Position numbers and translations under genes: made by a program. DNA of 64,000 nucleotides from NCBI GenBank assembly GCA_026129465.1, contig JAHCIA010000001.1, forward strand, positions 1 to 64,000, written 5' to 3'. The notes under the pieces are model-generated. The model did not search any database. It saw nothing but the letters and a program-made list of their open reading frames with translations, and had not been told where the DNA came from. The stretch comes from Flavobacteriales bacterium (GTDB lineage: Bacteria > Bacteroidota > Bacteroidia > Flavobacteriales_F > PHOS-HE28). Within the stretch, counting starts at the first letter, position 1. Each line of letters starts with the position of its first letter. Below are positions 17,579-25,532 of this stretch, one piece after another.

Positions 17579-19012
17579 TCATCTTTTCACCAGCCGCACC
17601 ACGTTCTCCACATGGTAGGTGTGCGGGAACATGTCCACGGGTCGCACATTTTCGGTGCGGTACCGCTCATTGAGGATGGCCAGGTCTCGGGCCTGCGTGG
17701 CGGGATTGCAGCTCACGTACACGATGCGTTTTGGGGCCAGCTCCAGCAGGTGGCGGGTCACGGGTTCGTCCATGCCGGCGCGCGGCGGATCGGTCACCAC
17801 CACATCGGGTCTGCCATACCGCTGCACGAAGGCCGCGTCCATCACCTTCTTCATATCGCCCGCCGCGAAGCTCACGTTGGCGATGCCGTTGAGATCGGCG
17901 TTCAGGCGCGCATCGGCCACGCTCTCGGGCACCAGTTCCACACCGGCCACATGTTTCGCCATGGAAGCGAGGTAGAGCGTGATGCTGCCCGCACCGCAGT
18001 ACAGGTCGTACACGTTCTCCTCGCCGGTAAGGCCCGCCAGTTCGCGCACCAGGCGGTACATGGCGATGGTCTGCTCAGGGTTGGTCTGGAAGAAGGTCTT
18101 CGGACCGATGCGGAACTTCAATGGTCCACCGCCCGGGCCATCGGGCAATTCCTCCACGATATGGTCGCGGCCGTGGTGGACCTGGATGTCCAGGTCGTAG
18201 ATGGTGTCGTTCTTCTTAGGGTTCACGGTCCACAGCACGCTGGTGAGCTGCGGGAAGGCATCCACGAGCGCGTCCAGCAGCCGTTCGCGCGCCTCCGCGT
18301 CCTCATGCCCCACGGCCAGCAGCACCATGCACTCGCCCGTGATGGTGGTGCGCACCAGCAGTGTGCGTAGGAAGCCGTGGTGTTCGCGCACATCATAGAA
18401 ACTCAGCCCATGCTGCCCGGCATGCTCCCGCACGAATTGGCGGATGCTGTTGCTGGGTTCCGGTTGCAGATGGCACTCGCTGATATCCAGCACGCGGTCG
18501 AAGCGCTGGGGGATGTGGAAGCCCAGCGCGTTGCGGTCGGTGTGTTCCCCTTGCGTGGCGATCTCCTCCGTGGTGAACCAACGCTTGTTGCTGAAGGTGA
18601 ACTCCAGCTTGTTGCGGTAGTGCGTCAAACTCGGCGAGGCCATGATCGGTGTAACCGCTGGAAGCTCAAGCCCCCCCAGCCGTTCCAGGTTGTCGATCAC
18701 CTGCTGCTGCTTGTACTCCAGTTGCTTGGGGTAGGTGAGGTCCTGCCACTTGCAACCGCCGCACACCCCGAAGTGCTTGCAGAACGGCGTGACACGGTCC
18801 GGTGAAGGTGATACGATCCGCGTGGTGATCGCCTCGGCGTAATTGCTCTTCTTCTTCGTCACGCGCACATCCACCACATCGCCCGGCACGGCACCGGTAA
18901 CGAACACCACCATGCCGTCCTGTTTGGCGATGGCCTTGCCTTGGGCACCCGCGCCGGTGACGGCCAGGTTCTCGATGATCTGCGGCTCGGGGCGGGAACG
19001 GCGGCGGGGCAT
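17579..19012 (-). CDS. rlmD: 23S rRNA (uracil-1939-C5)-methyltransferase RlmD
   Basis: A 477-residue TrmA/RlmD-family methyltransferase. A TRAM-like N-terminal domain (residues about 10-60, [21 protein letters not shown]) is followed by the iron-sulfur cysteines in [17 protein letters not shown], the SAM site [27 protein letters not shown], and the catalytic cysteine in [14 protein letters not shown]. Start 19012 ([10 protein letters not shown]) is chosen because everything in frame upstream is antisense to rocD. It converges on the racemase gene with a 3-base gap and diverges from rocD. Confidence 0.9.
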   Translation of the reverse strand: MPRRRSRPEPQIIENLAVTGAGAQGKAIAKQDGMVVFVTGAVPGDVVDVRVTKKKSNYAEAITTRIVSPSPDRVTPFCKHFGVCGGCKWQDLTYPKQLEYKQQQVIDNLERLGGLELPAVTPIMASPSLTHYRNKLEFTFSNKRWFTTEEIATQGEHTDRNALGFHIPQRFDRVLDISECHLQPEPSNSIRQFVREHAGQHGLSFYDVREHHGFLRTLLVRTTITGECMVLLAVGHEDAEARERLLDALVDAFPQLTSVLWTVNPKKNDTIYDLDIQVHHGRDHIVEELPDGPGGGPLKFRIGPKTFFQTNPEQTIAMYRLVRELAGLTGEENVYDLYCGAGSITLYLASMAKHVAGVELVPESVADARLNADLNGIANVSFAAGDMKKVMDAAFVQRYGRPDVVVTDPPRAGMDEPVTRHLLELAPKRIVYVSCNPATQARDLAILNERYRTENVRPVDMFPHTYHVENVVRLVKR

Positions 19013-19031
19013 GGGGCGGCGAAGATACCCG

Positions 19032-19039
19032 TAGTTTTG
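19032..19039 (+). promoter_or_regulatory. Bacteroidota -7 box for rocD
   Basis: TAGTTTTG, a perfect TAnnTTTG match, 37 bases before the rocD ATG in the 63-base gap between divergent rlmD and rocD. Confidence 0.6.
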
Positions 19040-19075
19040 TCGCTGTTCCGTCTTAGAACCCGCGTCCATCAAGCC

Positions 19076-20377
19076 ATGCAGCATTCCACCATCGCCCAGA
19101 CCCGCACCCGGCAAGCCATCGCCCTCGAGGACAAGTACGGGGCGCACAACTACCACCCGCTGCCGGTTGTGCTGGACCGCGGCCAGGGCGTGTACGTGTG
19201 GGACGTGGATGGCAAGCGCTACTACGACTTCCTCAGCGCGTACAGCGCGGTGAACCAGGGCCATTGCCACCCGCGCCTGGTGAAGGCCATGCAGGAGCAG
19301 GCCGCCGAGATCACCCTCACCTCGCGCGCCTTCTACAATAGCAAGCTGGGCAGCTACGCGGAATACGTCTGCAAGACCTTCGGCTACGAGAAGATGCTGC
19401 CCATGAACACCGGCGCCGAGGCCGTGGAGACCGCGATCAAGATGGCGCGCCGCTGGGGCTACGAGAAGAAGGGCATCGCCAAGGACCAGGCGAAGATCAT
19501 CGTGTGCGAAGGCAACTTCCACGGGCGCACCATCACCATCATCAGCGCCAGCACGGATCCCGACAGCAACACCAACTTCGGCCCCTACACACCGGGCTTC
19601 GTCACCATCCCTTACAACGACATCGCGGCGTTGCAGAAAGCGTTGGAAGATCCCAACGTGTGCGCCTTCCTGGTGGAACCCATCCAGGGCGAGGCCGGCG
19701 TGTTCGTGCCCGACGAGGACTACATCGGCACGGCCATCAAGCTGTGCAAGGCGAAGAACGTGCTCTTCATGGCCGACGAGGTGCAGACCGGCATCGCACG
19801 CACCGGCAAGCTGCTGGCCAGCTGCCACAGCCACGGCTGCGATTGCCCGGCGGGTACCTGCCGCAACGGTGAGTACCCCAATAAGCCCGATGTGGTGATC
19901 CTGGGCAAGGCGGTGAGCGGCGGCATGTACCCCGTGAGCCTGGTGCTGGCCGACGACGCGGTGATGGAGGTCTTCACCCCCGGCAGCCACGGCAGCACCT
20001 TCGGAGGGAACCCCATGGCGGCACGGCTGGCCATGGAGGCGCTGGAGATCGTGAAGGACGAGAAGCTGGCGGAGAACGCTGAACGCCTCGGGCAGCTCTT
20101 CCGCGCCGAGATGCAGAAGCTGGTGGAGGAGTTCGACTACGTGAAGCTGGTGCGCGGCAAGGGCCTGCTGAACGCGGTGATCATCGAACCCCGCAAGGCG
20201 GCCGATGGCTCACCCAGGACCGCCTGGGAATTGTGCCTGCTGCTGCGCGACAACGGCCTGCTGGCCAAGCCCACGCACGGCGACATCATCCGCTTCGCCC
20301 CACCGCTTGTGATCACCGAGGAGCAGCTGTTGGATTGCTGCCGGATCATCGCGTTGAGCGTGAAGCAGTTCGGCTAA
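19076..20377 (+). CDS. rocD: Ornithine--oxo-acid aminotransferase
   Basis: A 433-residue class III PLP aminotransferase that converts L-ornithine and 2-oxoglutarate to glutamate semialdehyde and glutamate. Landmarks are [35 protein letters not shown] (PLP phosphate), [33 protein letters not shown] and the PLP lysine in [14 protein letters not shown]. An unusual Cys/His-rich stretch, [14 protein letters not shown], follows GKLLA just before the PLP-lysine segment. Start 19076 gives [21 protein letters not shown]. It has its own -7 box and may work with the racemase operon 1.5 kb upstream. Confidence 0.92.
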   Translation: MQHSTIAQTRTRQAIALEDKYGAHNYHPLPVVLDRGQGVYVWDVDGKRYYDFLSAYSAVNQGHCHPRLVKAMQEQAAEITLTSRAFYNSKLGSYAEYVCKTFGYEKMLPMNTGAEAVETAIKMARRWGYEKKGIAKDQAKIIVCEGNFHGRTITIISASTDPDSNTNFGPYTPGFVTIPYNDIAALQKALEDPNVCAFLVEPIQGEAGVFVPDEDYIGTAIKLCKAKNVLFMADEVQTGIARTGKLLASCHSHGCDCPAGTCRNGEYPNKPDVVILGKAVSGGMYPVSLVLADDAVMEVFTPGSHGSTFGGNPMAARLAMEALEIVKDEKLAENAERLGQLFRAEMQKLVEEFDYVKLVRGKGLLNAVIIEPRKAADGSPRTAWELCLLLRDNGLLAKPTHGDIIRFAPPLVITEEQLLDCCRIIALSVKQFG

Positions 20378-20535
20378 CGATTGCGGGCTTAGCGTTCGGG
20401 CGGATTTCGGAGTACAAAACGGTCAGTAAGTACAGAACTTGAATAGAAGCACAAAGTTCCAATTTGGCACGTCACCCTGCCTTACGAAAATCGCGTGTTG
20501 TGTGCAGTTAGTAGGTTGATGTTATTTCAGGTGGT

Positions 20536-20560
20536 CAGATCGATGTCATGTATCGATCTG
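20536..20560. repeat. Inverted repeat downstream of rocD
   Basis: CAGATCGAT and ATCGATCTG form a perfect 9-bp stem around a 7-base loop. It lies in the 209-base gap between the convergent rocD and cupin genes, nearer the cupin. There is no T run, so it is a weak candidate for a shared terminator. Confidence 0.5.
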
Positions 20561-20586
20561 TGATGAGTTGGCAATTGACAATAGTT

Positions 20587-21048
20587 CTAATCCGGCAGCG
20601 GCCCTACAAAATCAACACCATATTCTTGACACGCTGCACCAATGACCGCATCATCTACAGTTGCTTCTTTGGAAGGCAAGGTAATGGCCCGGTAGAACTC
20701 TGCATGATGTGGGGTTGTCAGGATCAGGTAGCGTACTATCTCTGACTCGATGCGAAAACCGTGTACTATACCTTTGGGAATGTGGACGAATGCACCCGAA
20801 GTGGCACGTACTCCAGGCTTGCTGTCAAGAAAGAATGTCACTTCACCCTCGATTATGTAGAAGGACTCTACATCATTATCGTGTTTATGCAGTGGAACGC
20901 TAATGCCACGTATTGACCGCTCTTCAACGAGGGCAAATTCCCCGCCAGTTAGTGCTCCTGTGGCCAGAAAGTTGGTTGATGTCTTCCCCATCCAACGCAA
21001 CTCGCTTTCATGCGGTTGGTAGATGTATGCCTTGGTGAACTTATTCAT
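20587..21048 (-). CDS. Cupin-domain protein
   Basis: A 153-residue single-domain cupin. PLHKHDNDVESFYIIEGEVTFFLD supplies the metal-binding HxH and Glu of motif 1, and GAFVHIPKGIVHGFR supplies the His of motif 2. It has no signal peptide. The role is open: cupins of this type range from dioxygenase-like enzymes to sensors. The gene and its flanks use more A/T-ending codons than the surrounding genes, which suggests acquisition from elsewhere. The 267 bases upstream to the next gene contain no convincing gene. Confidence 0.8.
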   Translation of the reverse strand: MNKFTKAYIYQPHESELRWMGKTSTNFLATGALTGGEFALVEERSIRGISVPLHKHDNDVESFYIIEGEVTFFLDSKPGVRATSGAFVHIPKGIVHGFRIESEIVRYLILTTPHHAEFYRAITLPSKEATVDDAVIGAACQEYGVDFVGPLPD

Positions 21049-21315
21049 GTTATGTCCTATTTTAATTACTTACAGCGTATGGCGGCTACACGCAGGCAGG
21101 GGTTTTTTCCACTGAACATCCTGCGAAGAACAGAACGTTGAAGTTAGCACTTTTCCTGTCCTACGAAGCACGAAACCTATGCTTCCGTGCAGGTGCTGCT
21201 GGCGGTTCGTTGTTACTGTCCGTTCCTTGGGAGATCGTCCCGCCCTTCCATTGCCAATGAGCATTCTTCTTTGATCATCCACGGGGGGAACATTGTAGCC
21301 TGTCCCGCGGTCGAT

Positions 21316-22095
21316 CTACTCAGCGATCAGCCGCTCGATCGCAGCGCGGATCCGGCCCATGTCATCCGCGCATATGGCGTGCTGCTCGGAGCCGTTGTCC
21401 TCGTGATATTCCATGCCAGGATGGACGAATTGGATCACCCCTGACTTGTCTAGGATGAACGTCACTGAAGTAGCTGGTCGCTTAGGACCCGTTCGCCACC
21501 AGTCCTTGAGCGTTCCATTGCGCCAATCCCAGTCGATCGCTACGGGAAACTTGAACTCCCTGATCCCCACAACACGCTGTACACGCGGCACATCCAGCGG
21601 GTCATCCCTCCCGTCCTTGGGATGGAAAACACCAATGACCGTGAAGCCTTGGTCATTGTAATCCTCGTGAAGTTGACGAAGCGCAGGGGTACTGCTTGCG
21701 CAGTAGGGACAGGTGTCGGTAAACCAACGAACCAGAACGACTTTTCCCTTAAGATCTTCGATCATAAGCGGTTCGGAGTTGATCCATCCATCAAACTTGA
21801 ATGGTGGCGCTTGAACACCGAGGCGGTCATCACCAGCAGTACGATCCATGGCTGCAAGGTCAGCTAGATCCACCCCGATCAAGGAATCCGCCTTAGCCTC
21901 AGACATTCCATCCGCAATGTAAAGCTCCCGCCAGTGCTCCCAAGACAGCACGGTTACATAGGTATTGACCGAGTCTGCCGAGGAGTGGTGCACCTCCTGG
22001 GTTTCAGTTGTGGGGACTTGTGCGGTGCACGGTATTACCGCGCTACAGATCGCTAAAACACAAATTCCCCCGAGTCGATCTTTAAGCTTTTTCAT
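21316..22095 (-). CDS. Secreted TlpA/thioredoxin-fold protein
   Basis: A 259-residue exported protein with signal peptide MKKLKDRLGGICVLAICSA, a linker, then a TlpA/AhpC-type thioredoxin fold: GVQAPPFKFDGWIN, LKGKVVLVRWFTDTCPYCASSTPALRQL with a CPYC redox centre, and FILDKSGVIQFVHPGMEY. A periplasmic thiol-disulfide role is likely; partners are unknown. An in-frame ATG at 22125 would add ten residues. It lies in the A+T-richer patch and 58 bases upstream of its start is a 26-bp perfect palindrome. Confidence 0.82.
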   Translation of the reverse strand: MKKLKDRLGGICVLAICSAVIPCTAQVPTTETQEVHHSSADSVNTYVTVLSWEHWRELYIADGMSEAKADSLIGVDLADLAAMDRTAGDDRLGVQAPPFKFDGWINSEPLMIEDLKGKVVLVRWFTDTCPYCASSTPALRQLHEDYNDQGFTVIGVFHPKDGRDDPLDVPRVQRVVGIREFKFPVAIDWDWRNGTLKDWWRTGPKRPATSVTFILDKSGVIQFVHPGMEYHEDNGSEQHAICADDMGRIRAAIERLIAE

Positions 22096-22125
22096 TCTGT
22101 TATTCAGTTTGATATTGTTGGTCAT

Positions 22126-22444
22126 TGATCCAGTTCATTCATTGACCAACGTTGGATATGCGAAGATCTTCGCATATCCCCACTCCGCTGGGTGCATATC
22201 CGCAACTCCCCAGTCCGAGCCCCCAGGCCCCATTTGATGCTGTTGACAAGCACTGGTGCAAGTGGCTCGATCCCGATGTCCAAGCTACAACATACAACGG
22301 ATCGAGAAACCACCCTTGGGGCTTTTCCATTGTGCCCCGCTGCGCGCCGCGCCGGGAAGGAGCAAAGAGTGCTGCCGGATCATCGGGTCGAGCGTGCGTC
22401 AGTTCAAGTGAGCCTGCCTTTATGGTTGGTGATGGAGCACAGCC
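22126..22444. other. 319-base gene-free stretch
   Basis: It contains the perfect palindrome at 22154-22179, a second CATATCC word at 22194-22200, and a short GC-rich segment near 22310-22370 with a CTTGGGGCTTTTCC sequence. The short open frames across it (for example 22139-22330, minus) have no protein-like features. Confidence 0.5.
22154..22179. promoter_or_regulatory. 26-bp perfect palindrome
   Basis: The half-site GGATATGCGAAGA is followed at once by its exact reverse complement. It is 58 bases upstream of the TlpA-like start at 22095 (28 bases from the alternative start at 22125), a position suited to a regulator-binding site. It could also fold as a stem in RNA. No regulator gene is nearby. 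Confidence 0.55.
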
Positions 22445-23485
22445 TCAGTCCGTGATGGCGGACCGCAGCCACACTATGGCCGCTTTCACCTTGCTATCAT
22501 GGGGTATATCGTTGAAACTATCCGTTCCGGCCATGGGGATGTCGGGGTCGAAGGCATCTGGGTAGACCGTTCCCTGCCGGTCGGCCCCATAGGCGGTGGA
22601 GAGCAGCAGGAATGCATCCTCGCCGATGGGGAAACCTTGGGTGGCCGTGGTGTATCCTGCCGACCCGGAGCCGAGCCGAACGGTGTTCGGTCTGCCTTGG
22701 AAAGCGATCAGGAAGAATTCGGCGGAACTGCCGGTGACCGGGCTGATCAGCATGACGATGGGAATGTCGGTCGCGTCCCTCGTGCATTTGGGTTCCATGG
22801 TCGCGAAGACGAGCGTATCGATGGCGAACGACGTTCCCGTCAACCGCCAAGGTTCACTGCTCCCCTTCGCCCGGAAGGACCCGATGGTGCCTTTTTCAAG
22901 TAGCTGTTGTACGCCGAGGATCATGGGGTACATGGCCCCGCCACCGTTCAGGCGCAGGTCGATCACCAGGCCTTTGATGCCATGGTCCAACAGGGAACAC
23001 AGGCTGTCGTTGAGTCTTTGGGCCTTCGCATCACAGTCCACGCGGCTTTGGAACGGCATGCCGGGGATGCGCAGGTACCCGATCACGCTGTCCAGCAGCA
23101 TGGCCCTGACACCTGCACCGCGCTGCCATTCCTGCATGATGGAGTCGTTCACCACCGGTTCGTGCGGGCTCCAGCGGTAGGCACTGTCCTTGAGAAAGAA
23201 GGCCGCATGATGGTCGTTCAAGGCGCTGAAAAGGTCCACCACTAAAGGCCCGATGTGGTCGGGGTCCGAATGCTGGGATACGGCGGTGAAGGCCCGCGTA
23301 CGTTCCCGCTCCCAGTCGATCGTCGACGCCTGGATGGCATGAAGCTCCATCAGGTCGATGCATCGGGCCACGATCTCTTTCGCCCTCAATGATTGACCCT
23401 TCAAGGGCGCACTGGAGAGCAGGAGCAACAGGAAGACCAACAAGTTGGACCCGATGTGGCGATCACACGTGGAGCGGCCTGACAT
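22445..23485 (-). CDS. S41-family serine protease, NSR-like
   Basis: A 346-residue exported peptidase. Signal segment NLLVFLLLLLSSAPLKGQ is followed by a helical region with NDHHAAFF (possible catalytic His), the core VIGYLRIPGMPF, GLVIDLRLNGGGAMYPMILGV, and the nucleophile region SPVTGSSAEFFLIAFQGRPNTVRLGSGSAGYTTATQGF. The SSAE/AGYTT arrangement is closer to nisin-resistance-protein-like S41 enzymes (Ser-His dyad) than to PDZ-containing CtpA; no PDZ domain is visible. Start 23485 gives the best signal peptide. No obvious substrate partner is adjacent. Confidence 0.8.
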   Translation of the reverse strand: MSGRSTCDRHIGSNLLVFLLLLLSSAPLKGQSLRAKEIVARCIDLMELHAIQASTIDWERERTRAFTAVSQHSDPDHIGPLVVDLFSALNDHHAAFFLKDSAYRWSPHEPVVNDSIMQEWQRGAGVRAMLLDSVIGYLRIPGMPFQSRVDCDAKAQRLNDSLCSLLDHGIKGLVIDLRLNGGGAMYPMILGVQQLLEKGTIGSFRAKGSSEPWRLTGTSFAIDTLVFATMEPKCTRDATDIPIVMLISPVTGSSAEFFLIAFQGRPNTVRLGSGSAGYTTATQGFPIGEDAFLLLSTAYGADRQGTVYPDAFDPDIPMAGTDSFNDIPHDSKVKAAIVWLRSAITD

Positions 23486-23702
23486 GCTTGGCCCTGGGCC
23501 GCAGGGGTGCGGCATGTGTGCATATGCCGGCTTATGCCGAGGACCACGAAGGATAGGCCGTTCTTCGGTATGGATCGAAGAGCGTGTTCCGGCCATGGAA
23601 TGACCACGCGCTATGCAGTGGAAGGCATGAAGGCAATGCATGGTCCCCCCGGGACGCATGGGACCCGCCTATGTTACATCCGAGGGCGGCCACACAAGCC
23701 CC

Positions 23703-25436
23703 CTACTGCTTCACGAAGCGCACCGTGGCCGCACCACCCGCACCCCGGAAGGTGGCGATGTAGCTGCCGCTGGTGATGCCCGACACGTCCACGTGCACGC
23801 GGTCGCCATTCACGCGCTGGGTATGCACCGCCCGTCCCAGCCCATCCACGATGGTCAGGTCGCCCATGCCCAGGCTGGCATCCATGCGCAGTTCCAAGCG
23901 GTCATTGGCAGGGTTGGGGAAGACACTGATCACTGCGGGCATCACAGCTTCATCTCCGGTGCCCACGTTCTCCGGCGGCATCACCAGGAACTGGCCCATC
24001 ATGCCATCATCCTCGTGGGATAGCATGTGGCAGTGGTACATGTAGGGTGTTTCCGCACTCCAGAAGGTCTCGAACTTGGTGATGAAACGCACGACACCCA
24101 TGCCTCCGGGTACAAGGACCACGTCCTTGCGGCCCTGCATGTTGGGCGGGGGCGGGGCGCCGTTGATGCTCAGAATGTAGAACTGCACATCGTGGATGTG
24201 GAACGGGTGTGAGATGGGCGTTTGGTTCCGCAGCTCCCAGATCTCCACGTTCTCGAAGGGTACATACTGGTTGATCATCATCATGTCGAAGGGCATCATA
24301 TCGAACACGAACGGCCCCTGGATCGCTGTGGGGCCCATGTTCACAGGACTGAACGTGATGATGCGGGTGGTGTCGGCATCGGCTTCGATCCAAGGGGTAT
24401 GGGTCGTCATGGACCCAGGGAGGTTGGTCACGGGGTCGGCAGTGGGTGCGCCCACATCGAGGCGGAGGATGTCGTAGTTACCGCCGTTGAGGGGATTGTT
24501 GGTATAGCCCGGTATCTGCTGCCCGCCTCCCATTCCCGGCTGGGTGGCGCCATAGATGCCATTGGGCAGTTCCGATCCGAAGTTGCGCAGCTGGATGCTT
24601 TGCCCTTGCAGGGCACCCAGGTCCACGAGGACCTCTGCACGTTCGCCCGGTGCGAGTCGAAGCCGCGTCATGGACACGGGCGCCGTGAGCAACCCGCCGT
24701 CACTGGCGATCTGGTGGAAGGACTGGTTGTTCGATAGGCCAAAGTTGAACACGCGTTCCGAAGCGCCGTTCAGCAAACGAAGGCGGACGATCTGCGCAGG
24801 TACCTCCACGAACGGGTCTATCGTGCCATTCACCATCACATGGGTGTCCATCACACCATGCCAGACCACCTGGTTGTTCGCATCCAGTTCCTTGGTCTGG
24901 ATGGCCAGGGGGATGTCATCCACCCCGTAGGTGCGTGGCAAGGTGAGCGCTGCCTCCTCGGCGTCGCGCACGATGATGAAGCCGGCGATCCCCTTCACCA
25001 CATGCTCGTTGGTCTTCTCGTGCAAGTGCGGGTGGTACCAATGGGTACTGGCCTTGTCGAGTACCGGAAAGGCCGGGCTCCAGGTCTCGCCTGGTTCGAT
25101 CACGATGTGCGGACCGCCATCGTTCTCCGGTGCCACGTGCATGCCATGCCAGTGGATAGAGGTGGACTCGCCCACCAGGTTGGTCACATTCATGGTCACG
25201 AACTGGCCGGCCTCCAGGATCAGGGTCGGTCCCAGCAAGGGGCCGTTGGCCCCCATGGTATTCGTCGCGGGGCCCGGCAGGAACTGGGTGGTGCCGTTCT
25301 GCAGTGTGAGGTCCATCTGTGCTCCGCTGAGCGTGGGCGGAATGGTCAGAGGAGCTTGGGCGGCAAGCGGTCCGGCCATCATCAGGGTCGGCAGCAAGAA
25401 TAGGCTGGTGAGCGTTCGCGATGCGGTGCGGGTCAT
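23703..25436 (-). CDS. Multicopper oxidase with T9SS type A tail
   Basis: A 577-residue three-domain laccase-like multicopper oxidase. Signal peptide at about 1-27; copper ligands HWHGMH at 95-100 and HWYHPHLH at 132-139; then HPFHIH and HCHMLSHEDDGMMGQF near 415-500, the latter holding the type 1 copper Cys, His and Met. After residue about 510 the tail VFPNPANDRLELRMD...RFVKQ is a T9SS sorting domain, so the enzyme should be surface-bound or released. It may oxidise metals, phenols or polymers. A TAGCTTTC box (minus, 25468-25475) is one base off a -7 element. Confidence 0.93.
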   Translation of the reverse strand: MTRTASRTLTSLFLLPTLMMAGPLAAQAPLTIPPTLSGAQMDLTLQNGTTQFLPGPATNTMGANGPLLGPTLILEAGQFVTMNVTNLVGESTSIHWHGMHVAPENDGGPHIVIEPGETWSPAFPVLDKASTHWYHPHLHEKTNEHVVKGIAGFIIVRDAEEAALTLPRTYGVDDIPLAIQTKELDANNQVVWHGVMDTHVMVNGTIDPFVEVPAQIVRLRLLNGASERVFNFGLSNNQSFHQIASDGGLLTAPVSMTRLRLAPGERAEVLVDLGALQGQSIQLRNFGSELPNGIYGATQPGMGGGQQIPGYTNNPLNGGNYDILRLDVGAPTADPVTNLPGSMTTHTPWIEADADTTRIITFSPVNMGPTAIQGPFVFDMMPFDMMMINQYVPFENVEIWELRNQTPISHPFHIHDVQFYILSINGAPPPPNMQGRKDVVLVPGGMGVVRFITKFETFWSAETPYMYHCHMLSHEDDGMMGQFLVMPPENVGTGDEAVMPAVISVFPNPANDRLELRMDASLGMGDLTIVDGLGRAVHTQRVNGDRVHVDVSGITSGSYIATFRGAGGAATVRFVKQ

Positions 25437-25532
25437 GGTCCATAGGCCCGAAATGATGCCGGGTGCCGAAAGCTACCGGGGCTTCTTCGGCCGGATCGTG
25501 ACCCACGTCACAAGTCCCGCCCATGGCGTCGA

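Noticed and set aside
21070..21282. 70-codon minus frame upstream of the cupin
   Set aside because: Low-complexity, no homologue recalled, no promoter box or coding-like codon use.
22139..22330. Short minus frame over the palindrome
   Set aside because: No protein-like N-terminus and it overlaps the palindrome and a GC-rich non-coding stretch.
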